Below, one piece after another: positions 44,691 to 53,944 of a stretch of DNA of 64,000 nt (positions within the stretch are counted from its first letter, which is position 1; the number at the start of each line of letters is the position of its first letter). The translations under genes and the position numbers were made by a program. The notes under the pieces are model-generated. The model worked only from the letters and a program-made list of their open reading frames with translations, ran no database searches and was not told the DNA's origin. This stretch comes from [Streptosporangium] indianense (GTDB lineage Bacteria; Actinomycetota; Actinomycetes; Streptomycetales; Streptomycetaceae): NCBI RefSeq assembly GCF_021474405.1, contig NZ_JAKEIO010000004.1, positions 55,953 to 119,952 on the forward strand. The letters are read 5' to 3'.

Positions 44691-45797
44691 CTACTTGACG
44701 CCGAGACCGGCCTCGTCGACCTCGTCCTTGCCCTCGGCCTTGAGGATCTTGTTGAGCGGCGCGAGATCGTAGATGCCCTGGAGATCGGGCTTCTCCAGCA
44801 GACCGGCCTTCACCGCGTGCTCCGCCCCGGTGTTCAAAGTGGCGGCCAGTGGGTCGTCGAGGAAGGTGATGGACTTCCAGGCAGGGTCGAGGACATCGGC
44901 GGGCAGTGCCTTGCCCGACAGCTTCGCCAGTGCCTCGTTGGCGGATGCCTTGGCCTTGTCCGGATTCGCGTTGATCCACGCGTTCGTCTTCACCGCGCCG
45001 CGCAGCACGGCTTCGACGACGTCCGGGTGCTCCTTGAGGAACTGCTGCCGCACGATGATGTTCGTGATGACGAACTTCTTGTCGGGCCACAGGGTCGACT
45101 CGTCGAGCAGGACCTTGCCGCCCTCGGCGACCAGCTTGGACGCGGTGGGCTCAGGTACCCAGGCGCCGTCGATGGAGCCGGACTTGTAGGCGTCCGGGGT
45201 GACCTTGTTGTCGGTGCGGACGACGGAGACGTCGCCCTTTCCGCTCTGCGGGTCGATCTTCCAGCCCTGTTCGGCGGCCCAGTTGAGGAACGCGACGTCC
45301 TGCGTGTTGCCGAGCTGCGGGGTGGCGATCTTCTTGCCCTTGAGGTCGTCGACGGACTTGATCGTGTCCGGGTTGACGACGAGCTTCACGCCGCCGGAGG
45401 CGGAACCGCTGATGATGCGAAGGTTCTTGCCGTTCGACTTGGTGAAGCCGTTGATCGCGGGGGAGGGGCCGATCCAGCCGATGTCGATGGAGCCGCCGTT
45501 CAGCGCCTCGATCTCGGAAGGGCCGGCGTTGAACGTCGAGGGCTTGATCGTGGTGCCGCCGAGTTCCTTCTGGAGCAGTCCCTCCTGGACGCCCACCAGC
45601 GCGGTGGCGTGCGTGAGGTTGGGGAAGTAGCCGATCTTCACGTCATCGGTGGAGAGCTTCTCGGCGTCTGCCGCGACGCCGCTCTGCTTGTCGTCGTCAG
45701 TGGCGTCGGAGCCGTAGCCGCAGGCGGTGAGCAGGAGGGGGAGTGCGGCTGTGACGGCGAGGGTGCGCAGGGCGATGCGTGGTCTTACGGCAGACAC
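44691..45797 (-). CDS. ABC transporter substrate-binding lipoprotein, aliphatic sulfonate/taurine (SsuA/TauA) type
   Basis: A 368-residue lipoprotein: signal peptide with lipobox LLTACGYG (Cys26), then the SsuA/TauA fold (VKIGYFPNLTHATALVGVQEGLLQKELG; FNAGPSEIEALNGGSIDIGWIGPSPAINGF; TPQLGNTQDVAFLNWAAEQGW). It binds an alkanesulfonate, taurine or related organosulfur (or nitrate-like) anion outside the cell. GTG 45797 has GAGAGGA eight bases upstream. A leader peptide gene lies 103 bases upstream. The ATPase downstream is broken and the permease is missing, so the transporter cannot work unless other subunits are supplied in trans. Confidence 0.9.
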   Translation of the reverse strand: MSAVRPRIALRTLAVTAALPLLLTACGYGSDATDDDKQSGVAADAEKLSTDDVKIGYFPNLTHATALVGVQEGLLQKELGGTTIKPSTFNAGPSEIEALNGGSIDIGWIGPSPAINGFTKSNGKNLRIISGSASGGVKLVVNPDTIKSVDDLKGKKIATPQLGNTQDVAFLNWAAEQGWKIDPQSGKGDVSVVRTDNKVTPDAYKSGSIDGAWVPEPTASKLVAEGGKVLLDESTLWPDKKFVITNIIVRQQFLKEHPDVVEAVLRGAVKTNAWINANPDKAKASANEALAKLSGKALPADVLDPAWKSITFLDDPLAATLNTGAEHAVKAGLLEKPDLQGIYDLAPLNKILKAEGKDEVDEAGLGVK

Positions 45798-45843
45798 GAA
45801 GGTGTCCTCTCAAGGATGAGCGATCAAGGAGAAATGAACGAGC

Positions 45844-45858
45844 GGGCCGCACTGGCCC
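45844..45858 (-). promoter_or_regulatory. Small hairpin between leader peptide and substrate-binding-protein gene
   Basis: GGGCC-AGTGC-GGCCC on the minus strand (45858 to 45844) forms a perfect five-base stem inside the 103-base leader-to-gene gap. It could act as an attenuator or sequester the ribosome site in the cysteine-leader model. A single short stem is weak evidence. Confidence 0.35.
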
Positions 45859-45900
45859 CCGATGCCGGGAAGGTGCGGCGGGGTCAGGGGTGGGGGAGCG

Positions 45901-46002
45901 TCACGCAGGCCGACAGATGGCGCTGGCCGTGCGGTGGAGGTCGACGTGACGGCGTGAGGTCAGAAGGGGCAGCGACTGAGCTGCACGGCTGACCGTGCGC
46001 AT
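45901..46002 (-). CDS. Putative sulfur-responsive leader peptide (33 residues)
   Basis: ATG 46002 follows a perfect GAGGGGG ribosome site. The peptide reads MRTVSRAAQSLPLLTSRRHV and ends DLHRTASAICRPA. The core S-R-R-H-V-D-L with a Cys five residues from the end matches the actinobacterial family of putative leader peptides that I recall beside sulfur-assimilation and sulfonate-uptake genes. Translation stalling at the Cys codon under cysteine shortage would be the sensing event. It is in the same direction as the sulfonate-type substrate-binding protein, 103 bases upstream of it. It is too short for ordinary gene calling. Confidence 0.75.
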   Translation of the reverse strand: MRTVSRAAQSLPLLTSRRHVDLHRTASAICRPA

Positions 46003-46059
46003 GGCCACCCCCTCGATCCCTAGCTTTCCTACCTGAATGCTGGGGATAGTGGCAGAAGG

Positions 46060-46115
46060 TGGCCTGAATCCAAAGAGCTTGTTCGTATGGTGGACGCATA
46101 AATATCACATATTGA
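46060..46115 (-). promoter_or_regulatory. AT-rich promoter region of the leader/ABC operon
   Basis: The stretch around 46085-46115 (minus strand CTCAATATGTGATATTTATG) is far more AT-rich than anything nearby, about 80-110 bases before the leader peptide start. This is where the promoter and any sulfur-regulator site should be. No consensus boxes are assigned. Confidence 0.45.
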
Positions 46116-46606
46116 GATGCGGGTGGGTGGTCACCGCGGCGCGGTGACGAGACGGTCGGCGATCAGGGCGCCACGGAGGTAGCTCCGCCGGCCGTGGGCC
46201 GACCCGCGCCGCCACCCCGAGCGCGCCAGTTGCGCGTGAGGTGTTCCTGGCCACGGCGAACGAGTTCTTCGGGTCGGTTCGGCGGACACGACCGCCCGCA
46301 GCGCGACCACCTCGGCCTCGCTCACCGTCCTCGACCTGGCGTGTGCCCCTCCCCACCGGGTCCACGGTCGCCGACGCCTTTCACACTGCACCCGCCACCC
46401 TGACCTGGGCCTGGACCATGACCACGCCGACCGGACGAGGCGTAACTGGGCGGAGTGGTTCACGGACCCGCGGACCAGCCTTGAGCAGGGGTCCGGTGTC
46501 GTACAACCATTGATCACACTCAGCTGTCTCCCTGTTCGCCAAAGCCGCATGTCAGGAGGGCGACTCCATGCCATGCGGGTGATCGACCAGCAGCAGGAGA
46601 CTCTGC
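46116..46606. other. Intergenic, no gene seen
   Basis: About 490 bases between divergent transcription units. Frames on both strands are short and Pro/Arg-rich. The promoter of the FG-GAP gene is probably in the last 100 bases. Confidence 0.4.
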
Positions 46607-48016
46607 GTGCACCAGCACCTTCGTACCCTTCTGGCCACCGCCGCGGCAGCGGCACTGGCCGGCGGGCTTCTCACCGCCACGGCGGGCAACGCCGCCGCGC
46701 TCGTTCCGGGAGCGCACGGCGACTTCAACGGCGACGGCTACCGCGACATAGCCGTCGCTGCCGCCGGCGCCCGTGTGGGGGACCGCTCGGGCGCAGGCCA
46801 AGTCGTCATCATCTACGGCGGTGTCGGCGACCCGTCCTCTGCCAGGACCATCGGCATCAGCCAGAACAGCCCCGGTGTCCCCGGCACCGCCGAGAGCGGG
46901 GACGGCTTCGGCGACGCCATAGCGGTCGAAGACTTCAACGGTGACGGCTACGGTGACCTCGCCGTCGGAGCCCCCGGCGAAGACGTCGGCACCGACACCG
47001 ACGGCGGGACCGTCGCCATCCTGTGGGGTTCCGAGACCGGCCTCACCAGCGGCAGGACGATCAACGACCCGGCCCCCTCGTCGCACGACAAGTTCGGGCG
47101 CGTACTCAGCGCGCTCGCCGACAGTGACGGAAAGCCGGACCTGGCCATCGGCTCGACTACTCCCACCATCGACGTCTACCGGGGCGGTTTCAGCGAGTCG
47201 GGAGCGACGGGCGGCAACTACCGCGTCGTCCCGCCGTCCTGGGTCACGACGGCTCCGGTGTCGATGACCGCCGGCAATATCGGCGGCGGCGACGTGATCG
47301 CCGATCTTGTCGTCACCGGGCCCACCACGTACTACGTCCTCGGCTCCTCCCTCGGCCTGAACGGCGCCGGCGCCACCAGGCTGCCGTCCGGCAGCTCCGC
47401 CGCGATCGGCGACTTCGACCACAACGGGCATCAGGACGTCGCCATCGGCTCACCCGACCAGGACGGGGGCGTCGTCCGCGTGTACAGCGGTGCCGACAAC
47501 GCACCCTCGGCCACTCCCTCGTACACCATCACCCAGGACACACCCGGCATCCCCGGCACCAGCGAGGCAGGAGACCGCTTCGGAGCCTCGCTCGCGGTCA
47601 GCCGCGCCGGCTACGGTTACCAGAACCTCGCTGTCGGCGTGCCCGGTGAGAGCCTGGGTGACGCCACCGGAACCGGTGCCGTCACCTTCCTCTACGGCGG
47701 ACCCGAAGGGCTCATCGGCGCGAGGCCCATGGCCGGGACGGACCCGCAGTCCTTCTCACAGAACAGCCCGGGGGTCGCGGGGAACGACGAGACCGGCGAC
47801 CGCTTCGGTGGTGCCGTCTACATCGCCGACACCGACAACGACCGCAACGAGGACCTCGTCGTCGGCGCCCCCGGCGAGAACTCCGGCGACGGCACCGTCG
47901 CCTACCTCCGCTCGGACGGGGGCATCGCCCCCAGCGGCACTCCCGGTATCACCCCTTCGGGCACCGGCGTCTCCACTACCGGAGCGCCCAACTTCGGGCG
48001 CCTGCTGGCGGGCTGA
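46607..48016 (+). CDS. Secreted FG-GAP (integrin-alpha-like) beta-propeller protein
   Basis: A 469-residue exported protein. Signal peptide about 1-31 (TLLATAAAAALAGGLLTATAGNAAA). Six or seven propeller blades follow, with calcium-binding FG-GAP units: DFNGDGYRDIAVAAAGA, DFNGDGYGDLAVGAPGED, DSDGKPDLAIGS, DFDHNGHQDVAIGSPDQD, YQNLAVGVPGES and DTDNDRNEDLVVGAPGEN. GTG 46607 has AGGAGA nine bases upstream. Streptomyces encodes many such proteins; binding of extracellular ligands is presumed. A one-repeat fragment of the same type is at 31330. Confidence 0.9.
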   Translation: MHQHLRTLLATAAAAALAGGLLTATAGNAAALVPGAHGDFNGDGYRDIAVAAAGARVGDRSGAGQVVIIYGGVGDPSSARTIGISQNSPGVPGTAESGDGFGDAIAVEDFNGDGYGDLAVGAPGEDVGTDTDGGTVAILWGSETGLTSGRTINDPAPSSHDKFGRVLSALADSDGKPDLAIGSTTPTIDVYRGGFSESGATGGNYRVVPPSWVTTAPVSMTAGNIGGGDVIADLVVTGPTTYYVLGSSLGLNGAGATRLPSGSSAAIGDFDHNGHQDVAIGSPDQDGGVVRVYSGADNAPSATPSYTITQDTPGIPGTSEAGDRFGASLAVSRAGYGYQNLAVGVPGESLGDATGTGAVTFLYGGPEGLIGARPMAGTDPQSFSQNSPGVAGNDETGDRFGGAVYIADTDNDRNEDLVVGAPGENSGDGTVAYLRSDGGIAPSGTPGITPSGTGVSTTGAPNFGRLLAG

Positions 48017-48190
48017 TTCTCCTTCCCCTGCCGTCTGCCGGCCCGCGTCGCGCACGGGCGGCACGAACCCGGTGCCCCGGTGACCGATGCCGGCCGGTCT
48101 TCCCTGTACCGCCCCAGTCCATGAAGGCACCGGGGTCGTACCCACAATGGTCGGCGTTTTCCTCCACCACCAAAGCAAGGAGCATGACTC

Positions 48191-48946
48191 ATGGCGGAAT
48201 CAACCGCCCATCAGGACCCCGGGCAGACGATGGCCCAGCAGACGGCACCCCCGGGGACCGAAGGGCTCGGGCAGCTGCGGGAGACGTTCCTGCCCAAGCG
48301 CGTGGGGACCGTGCGGATCGCCGCCCTGCTGTTCATGGGGACCATCTCCCTGATCCTTCCTCCCTTGGGTGCCTACTTCCTCTGGCTCGCCGTCCAAACG
48401 CCCAACCTCTCGCGCAAACAGGCCGCCCGCCGACTGCACTTGTTCGAGCACGGCCTGGCCGAAGTGGGAAAGAACGGCGTGGTTTCCGCCTTCCGCTGGG
48501 ACTCCATGACGGTGCTCCAGGAGATCACCGAACGGTACGCCAACGGGGTCTATGTCGGAACCACCTACGTCTACACCCTCCACCGCCCGGACGGCACGAC
48601 ACTCAAGGTGACCGGTTTCTACGACCAGCCCGAGCGCTGGGGTCCAGCGTTGCAGCAGGAGATCACCCGAGCGCAACTGCCGGGGCTCCTCACCAGGCTG
48701 AGCCAGGGCGAAACCCTGACCTGCGGGGAACTGTCGGTCAACCCGGGCGGGGTGGCCACGACAAAGGGCAGCCTGACCTGGCCGGAGATCGAGAAGGTCG
48801 AGATCTCGCAGGGAGTGCTGGTACTGCGCAAGACCGGCAAGAAGCTGCCCTGGGCCAGGATGCCGGTCAAGAACATCCCCAACCTCTTCCTCTTCGTTGC
48901 CCTCATCGACTGGCTCCGGCACGGCGACCCCCGTACGAACACCTGA
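48191..48946 (+). CDS. DUF6585-like membrane-associated protein
   Basis: A 251-residue protein. ATG 48191 lies after AAGGAG. One or two helices near the N-terminus (RIAALLFMGTISLILPPLGAYFLWLAV) are followed by a PH-like beta domain (LHLFEHGLAEVGKNGVVSAFRWDSMTVLQEI; YVYTLHRPDGTTLKVTGFYDQPERW; LTWPEIEKVEISQGVLVLRKTGKKLPW). The pattern fits the Streptomyces DUF6585 proteins, function unknown. A related-looking beta domain occurs in the protein at 61268. Confidence 0.75.
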   Translation: MAESTAHQDPGQTMAQQTAPPGTEGLGQLRETFLPKRVGTVRIAALLFMGTISLILPPLGAYFLWLAVQTPNLSRKQAARRLHLFEHGLAEVGKNGVVSAFRWDSMTVLQEITERYANGVYVGTTYVYTLHRPDGTTLKVTGFYDQPERWGPALQQEITRAQLPGLLTRLSQGETLTCGELSVNPGGVATTKGSLTWPEIEKVEISQGVLVLRKTGKKLPWARMPVKNIPNLFLFVALIDWLRHGDPRTNT

Positions 48947-49083
48947 CCACCCGAGGAGACCGCCCGCCCACAGACCGCCCGAATGGGGCGGCCGGGTCGG
49001 GAGGGGCCGGTCAGGTGGGTGTGTAGGTGACAATCTGGTCGGGGTCGGACCCGCAGGGGTTCGTCATCGCTCCTCCCGCCTTT

Positions 49084-49114
49084 CGGCCGCCGGGCTCGGG
49101 ACGCCCGGCGGCCG
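49084..49114. terminator. Bidirectional terminator hairpin
   Basis: CGGCCGCCGGGC (49084-49095) pairs perfectly with GCCCGGCGGCCG (49103-49114) across a seven-base loop. It lies between the convergent DUF6585-like gene and the APC permease gene, and probably ends both transcripts. Confidence 0.8.
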
Positions 49115-49122
49115 TGTCGGGT

Positions 49123-51105
49123 TCAGCCGCCGACGTGGATGCCGGGGCGGCGGTCGGGGTCGGGTTCGTGGCTGCGGATGATCTCGCGGGTGACCGGGGC
49201 GGTGTCACCGCGTCCGAGGAGGAAGTAACGGAACATGTGCTTCAAGGGGCTCCCTTCGGCCCAGGCGAAGTAGCAGTGCGGCAGTACGCCCGTGGCGTCG
49301 CGCAGCGCGAGGAGGATCGCGGCGATGGCGTTGGGCGCGGCCGGTGCACAGGCACGCAGGACCCGGTGTCCGTCGACCTCGACACCGCGGACGGTCAGGG
49401 TCTCGCTGAAGTCGGACGGGTCGACCACGTCGATCTCCAAAAACAGCACATCGGCCGGGCCGGGGACCGGATTGGTGCCGCGCTGTTCGCGTTCCTTGGC
49501 GAGGTACTCGGCTGCGTCCCCGGCCTGGCGGCGGTTGGCGATGATGTTGATGGAGTCGTCGTGGGCGAGGGTGTCTGAGATGAAGCGGCGCGCGTTCTCG
49601 TCGAAGACCAGGCGGTCGGCGCGCAGTTCGGTGGTGCGCGAGACGCGCGAGACCAGCGACACGGTGATGATGCCGAGGATGAAAAAGCCAGAGATGGCGA
49701 TGCCGTCGGGCTTGTCGACGATGTTGGCCGCCAGGGCGTAGAACAGCACCGCGGTGAGCACGCCGAAGCCTATGGTCGCCACGCGTCGGCGGCCACGTGC
49801 GACGGAGACGGTGACGGCGAACGCGCCGGAGACCATCATCGCGAGGATTCCCGTGGCGTACGCGCCGGCCTGGGCGTCGACGTCGGCGTCGAAGGCGATG
49901 GTGATCAGGACGCACAGGGCCGTGTAGACGAGGACGACCGGACGCACCGCGCGCCCCCACTCCGGTGCCATGCCGTAGTCGGGCAGATAGCGCGGGACGA
50001 TGTTGACCAGCCCGGCCATGGCGGAGGCACCGGCGAACCACAGAATCAGGATGGTACTGATGTCGTAGACGGTGCCGAAGGCCTCCCCGACCTGCTCGTG
50101 GGCGAGCCAGGCCAGCGCCCGGCCGTTGGCTGCGCCCCCGGGCTCGAACTCGTCGTGCGGAATGAGGACGGTGGTCACGAAACTGGCGGACAGCAGGTAC
50201 ACGCTCATGATCACGGCGGCCGTGGTCAACAGCCGACGGGCGTTGCGGATCCGCGCGCGCAGCCGCTGCTCGGCGTCGGCCCCCTTGGCCGCCACGAGCG
50301 GCATCATGCTCACACCGGTCTCGAAGCCCGACAGACCCAGCACCAGCAGCGGGAAGGCCAGCAGCGCCGGACCGGCCAGGTCGCCGAAGCCGCCTCCCCC
50401 CTCGACGAGTGCGTCGGTCCACGCCGACAGCGCTCCGTCCGTCGTGAACACATGCACCAGACCGACGCCGATGACGACCGCGTTGAGCAACAGGAAGACG
50501 GCGACCAGCGGGATGGCCACACTGACCGCCTCACTGAACCCGAGCAGGAAAACACCTCCGAGTATCAGCAACAGCACCACGGTCAGGGCTACTTCGTGGC
50601 CGTGCAGTACGGAGGGGAAGAAGGGGTTCTCCACCACGTGCACCGAGGCGTCCGCCGTCGACAGCGTGATCGTGATGATCCACGAGGTGGCCACAAAGCC
50701 GAGCAGGACCAGCACGAACAGCTTGCCCCACCAAAACGGCAGCAGATCCTCCAGCATCGCCACAGATCCCGCGCCGTGCGGGCTCTCCTTGGCCACCCGC
50801 CGGTACATCGGCAGCATCCCCAACAGCGTCAACGCCACGATCAACAGAGTCGCAAGCGGCGAAACCGCCCCAGCAGCGAGCGCGGCGATCGCCGGCACGT
50901 AGGCCAGACTCGAGAAGTAGTCAACCCCGGTCAGGCACATGACCTTCCACCAGGCATGCGGCTCGCCATGCCCCTCACCGGCCGCCGGCCCCACCGGCTG
51001 TACCTGGTGACGCAACAGCCAGCGCGCCGCCTTGCCTGCCGGTTGTGTCCGCAGAGCGGGACTGTCCACCACCTCCGGCATCAACGGCCGACCCGCGTCA
51101 CCCAT
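49123..51105 (-). CDS. APC-superfamily permease with C-terminal cytoplasmic domain
   Basis: A 660-residue transporter starting at ATG 51105 (GGAAGG about 11 bases upstream). Twelve membrane segments are expected; the first is preceded by the APC-type start [27 protein letters not shown]. The conserved segment [31 protein letters not shown] follows. After the last helix ([18 protein letters not shown]) comes a soluble C-terminal domain of about 150 residues. This architecture is common among Streptomyces amino-acid/polyamine or cation-coupled carriers; the substrate cannot be assigned. It converges with the DUF6585-like gene. Confidence 0.88.
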   Translation of the reverse strand: MGDAGRPLMPEVVDSPALRTQPAGKAARWLLRHQVQPVGPAAGEGHGEPHAWWKVMCLTGVDYFSSLAYVPAIAALAAGAVSPLATLLIVALTLLGMLPMYRRVAKESPHGAGSVAMLEDLLPFWWGKLFVLVLLGFVATSWIITITLSTADASVHVVENPFFPSVLHGHEVALTVVLLLILGGVFLLGFSEAVSVAIPLVAVFLLLNAVVIGVGLVHVFTTDGALSAWTDALVEGGGGFGDLAGPALLAFPLLVLGLSGFETGVSMMPLVAAKGADAEQRLRARIRNARRLLTTAAVIMSVYLLSASFVTTVLIPHDEFEPGGAANGRALAWLAHEQVGEAFGTVYDISTILILWFAGASAMAGLVNIVPRYLPDYGMAPEWGRAVRPVVLVYTALCVLITIAFDADVDAQAGAYATGILAMMVSGAFAVTVSVARGRRRVATIGFGVLTAVLFYALAANIVDKPDGIAISGFFILGIITVSLVSRVSRTTELRADRLVFDENARRFISDTLAHDDSINIIANRRQAGDAAEYLAKEREQRGTNPVPGPADVLFLEIDVVDPSDFSETLTVRGVEVDGHRVLRACAPAAPNAIAAILLALRDATGVLPHCYFAWAEGSPLKHMFRYFLLGRGDTAPVTREIIRSHEPDPDRRPGIHVGG

Positions 51106-51534
51106 ATTCCACACATCCTTCCCTGTCTGCTCATCGAATCGGTCACAGCAGCCACCGCTGAGGCGGCACCGCAACGATCACTGAGTATGCGTCCGCCTAC
51201 TCCCTTCCCCCCAGTTCCCGGGGAGCGCATGAATGAGCAGGTGATCTTCCCGCCGAGCCTTCTCACAAGATCACCGCGTCGGACGGAGTCTGGCTGGTGG
51301 CAGTGAGGCACAGGCTCTACCAGCCGACCCGCTGCTGGGTCGGCATAGCGTTCGGTCGGGGGCGGCGAAACCGCAAGAGCGTCGGAGATGTGGTGCCTCG
51401 GCGATGGCAAGGTGCCTTGTGGCTTCCCAGCCGCAGCTGGTAGTTCTGCAGGGCGAAGTACGTATCGCTGCCCTCGCGCAACGGAGTGTCTCGCACAGGT
51501 CGTAGCCGCTGTGGGGGACTCAAGCATGACGAGG
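51106..51534. other. Upstream region of the APC permease, no gene seen
   Basis: About 430 bases. It includes the permease ribosome site and presumably its promoter. I looked for a c-di-AMP (ydaO-type) riboswitch because it often precedes such transporters, and saw no recognisable conserved elements. Open frames on both strands are unconvincing. Confidence 0.35.
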
Positions 51535-51785
51535 GCGGCGGTCCAGGACGGCGTATCCGCGTGCTCCGCATCCAATCCGCAACTGCCTTCCACAACCCCG
51601 CGCGGCCGTTCGGTTGCGGGGCGGTGTGTGGGCGCCCCTCGGAGGCAAGTGTCAACAGCCGCACCCCAGGGCCCGAATCACAGGGGCCGGAAGGGCTCGG
51701 CCTGTCCAGTGCTCACGCCTCGGGCCGGGCGGCAGAACCCCACCGCCCGGCCCGCAATGCCGGACGCAGCGGACCGCAGGTACCC
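51535..51785 (-). repeat. Dispersed repeat, copy B (inverted relative to copy A at 16550-16805)
   Basis: The reverse complement of this segment aligns with 16550-16805, sharing CCGGCATTGCG, GGCCGAGCCCTTCCGGCCC, CAACCGAACGGCCGCGC and GCGGATACGCC. In its own orientation it lies upstream of the APC permease. One edge abuts the YdcF fragment at 51793, which suggests an insertion or recombination junction. Confidence 0.7.
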
Positions 51786-51792
51786 GGCGTTC

Positions 51793-51995
51793 GACGACGA
51801 GGTCCGCTTCGAGGCGGACGCGATGGCCGACTGTCTGCGCGGACGCGATGTGCCCGCCGACCGGATCGTGCGGGACGACCGATGCGTTGGCACCACGCAG
51901 AACCTCCGCTCAGCGCGGCCCTCGTGGACGACACCACTCCCGGTCACCGAGTCACGGTGGTCACCAGCGGCTTCCACGTCTACCGCACGACCCTG
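51793..51995 (+). pseudogene. YdcF/DUF218 gene fragment (partial copy of the 34745 gene)
   Basis: About 200 bases match codons about 208-277 of the intact gene: DDEVRFEADAMADCLRGRDVPADRIVRDDR, then a one-base deletion, then VVTSGFHVYRTTL in another frame. DNA identity is high by eye. There is no N-terminal membrane part and no C-terminus. A partial duplication or transferred fragment, dead. Confidence 0.75.
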
Positions 51996-52290
51996 TATGG
52001 GGCACGGATCGAACCCGAACTTGCCGTCGGCGTCAGCGAGGCCGGCCCAGATCGAGCAGCGCGGCCTGTGGCCGGAGGTGCGCAGCGAACCGCGCGCCGA
52101 ACGCTTCCGGCTTGAGCGGCCGCACGACCACGAGGTCGCCATCGGCCCGGACGACACACTCGTGCTCGCCCCCAGCGCCGATGTGTGGCCGCACGTACGC
52201 GTCAACTGCGACGGTCCGCATCGTCGTACGGGCGGCCGCCTCGGGGGCGGGCACGGGTGTTCTCGTCCTCCGTGCTGCCGTGTCAAGAAG
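51996..52290. other. Ambiguous coding-like stretch
   Basis: About 295 bases in which both strands read protein-like sequence: plus RFRLERPHDHEVAIGPDDTLVLAPSADVWPHVRVN, minus (52221-52033) EHECVVRADGDLVVVRPLKPEAFGARFAAHL. Neither has a start signal or recognised family. Probably relic. Confidence 0.3.
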
Positions 52291-52710
52291 CTATGGCGCG
52301 CCTTGCACGTTCAGGTTGACGGCCGTGCTGTCGACCCGGCACATACGGTTGCCGCGCAGGTCGATGCCCTTCGTGTCGCGTCCCGCGACGACGTTGACGT
52401 CGATCCAGACCCGGTCTCCGGGCTTGTACACGACGCCGAGCCGGAAGTCCGTGCCCAGCGGCTTGTTGCCGCTGCACGCGGCACGCTGGTTGCCGCTTGT
52501 GGTCGACAGCAGGCAGAAGTCGGCGACGAACAGGGCGCGGTGTGAGATCAGAATGTTGTAACTGCCCTCCGCAGCCTCGGCCCTGCTCTGTGAGCGCAGG
52601 CCGCCGACGCCGTCCGCCGTGGCGTAGGCGGGTGTGGACAGTCACGCCAGTAAGGCGATCAGGGCGGCCAGAGGCGCGAGTAGCCGCGCCGGCGTGATTT
52701 TGACGATCAT
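52291..52710 (-). pseudogene. Small secreted protein with a nonsense codon in its signal peptide
   Basis: From ATG 52710 the frame reads MIVKITPARLLAPLAALIALLA and then TGA (52644-52642) at codon 23. The same frame then continues without interruption as LSTPAYATADGVGGLRSQSR to TAG at 52291. Signal peptide, cleavage site (AYA-T) and a mature domain of about 108 residues with four Cys (DFCLL, AACSG and MCRVD among them) are otherwise intact and have excellent codon use. The stop probably replaced TGG. A very recent inactivation, or a sequence error; the downstream frame has no obvious alternative start. Confidence 0.7.
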
Positions 52711-52770
52711 GTGGAGTTTCATCCGTACCAGGCAACGGAAGAGGGAAGGGGAAGGGGTAAACGCGGGAGG

Positions 52771-53058
52771 TCAGCGGGGCTGAGCTGCGACGACGCTGAC
52801 CGTGGAGTGCCGGCGCCGCAGTGCCTTGAGCGGCTCGTAGTCAGGAGAGTCCCAGAAGGCGAGCGCGGCCTCCTTGCTGTCGAACTCATGGATGACCAGG
52901 GTGTTCGGTCGCCAGTCGCCCTCCAGCACCAGGCACTCGTCGTCCACCACGAGGTTGCGGGCTCCCGCCTTCTCGATCAGGGGGGTCACAGCGTCCACGT
53001 ATTTCTGGAAGCCGGCCGGGTTCTCGATGTCAAGGTCGATCACCACGTAGGCACTCAT
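52771..53058 (-). CDS. DUF1330 family protein
   Basis: A 95-residue ferredoxin-like (dimeric alpha-beta barrel) protein. Pattern: AYVVIDLDIENPAGFQKYVDAVTPLIEKAGARNLVVDDE, VLEGDWRPNTLVIHEFDSKEAALAFWDSPDYEPLKALRR. These match the DUF1330 family, which has no settled function. ATG 53058 has a perfect GAGGAG site. It lies about 60 bases upstream of the broken secreted gene in the same direction, so the two could share a transcript. Confidence 0.9.
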   Translation of the reverse strand: MSAYVVIDLDIENPAGFQKYVDAVTPLIEKAGARNLVVDDECLVLEGDWRPNTLVIHEFDSKEAALAFWDSPDYEPLKALRRRHSTVSVVAAQPR

Positions 53059-53471
53059 ACACAACTCCTCAGTGTCAGAGCTCGGTTGGTTCGGCGAGAG
53101 AACCGTATGAGCCGCCCTGGCGGAGTCTCCATGCGTCGTGCGCCGCAGAACATGCGCGATCGTCCGACCGCCGGAGGACCCCACGGGGTCGTCCACGGGA
53201 TGAGCGACAGTCCCGATCGGACCGTCGACCACCTGCCACCGGACCTACGGCCGCAGGACCACGTCCCTGGTGACCGAAATCGGCGCCGCACTGGCCCAGG
53301 CGGATGACGCCGGTGACCACACCCTCCAGGAACTGGTGCACCAGACTGGTGCTCTCACGCCGAAGGCCCGCAGCGCCGCGTCTGGGACTCTCGCGGCTGA
53401 TTGCGGGCCTGGGACGTTTGCCCTTGTGTCGCCGGCATCCGGTGCGCGGCGGGTGTGGAACCGGATAAGGG
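53059..53471. other. Intergenic, no confident gene
   Basis: About 410 bases. A plus-strand frame from GTG 53270 (TEIGAALAQADDAGDHTLQELVHQTGALTP) has protein-like composition but runs antisense into the DUF2267 gene and has no known family. No hairpin noticed. Confidence 0.35.
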
Positions 53472-53867
53472 TCAGGTGGGCTGAGGGCGGCCGAAGAGCA
53501 GGTCGTAGCCTGTCGGGAGCTGGAGCAGGACCTGGTCCATGAGGTCGGGGTCGGCGGCGTCGGCGACGGTGCTGAGCACGGCGCTGACGTCCCAGGCTGC
53601 GGTCCGCTCGGTGGCTCCCTCGATCCAGGCTGCCGTCGCCCGTACAAATCTCTCCGGCGTCAGCGGCTCGGCGCTCTGCAGGGGGTTGAGCAGGATCAGG
53701 GCGAAGTCCTCCGGCAGGCGCGCCGCCAGCTGGGCGCGCACCTCGCCGACCAGGTGTGCACCCAGCAGGGCGAGGACCACGCGCGCCGCCCGCTCGGCTT
53801 CGTGTTCCGTTGCGTACTCGCCGCGTTCCTTCACCCGCTCGAGGAACGCTTCGCGTCGCAGGGGCAT
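53472..53867 (-). CDS. DUF2267 protein (first of two)
   Basis: A 131-residue all-helical protein: REAFLERVKERGEYATEHEAERAARVVLALLGAHLVGEVRAQLAARLPEDF, then FVRATAAWIEGATERTAAWDVSAVLSTVADAADPDLMDQVLLQLPTGYDLLFG. This matches DUF2267, helical proteins often encoded beside stress and Hsp20 genes in Streptomyces. It is a paralogue of the protein at 54139. The function is unproven; membership of a general stress regulon is plausible. Confidence 0.88.
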   Translation of the reverse strand: MPLRREAFLERVKERGEYATEHEAERAARVVLALLGAHLVGEVRAQLAARLPEDFALILLNPLQSAEPLTPERFVRATAAWIEGATERTAAWDVSAVLSTVADAADPDLMDQVLLQLPTGYDLLFGRPQPT

Positions 53868-53944
53868 GTGGCAACCACCCTTCTTTGGCTCTTTGCTCCA
53901 GTGGAGACGAAGGCGGGGGAGGGGGAAGGGGAGATCAAATGCCC

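Noticed and set aside
51106..51530. Possible c-di-AMP (ydaO-type) riboswitch before the APC permease
   Set aside because: I could not find the conserved elements of that riboswitch in the leader; only ordinary GC-rich sequence is present.
53270..53542. Plus-strand frame beginning TEIGAALAQADDAGDHTLQ
   Set aside because: It has protein-like composition at the start only, runs antisense into the DUF2267 gene and has no ribosome site or known family.
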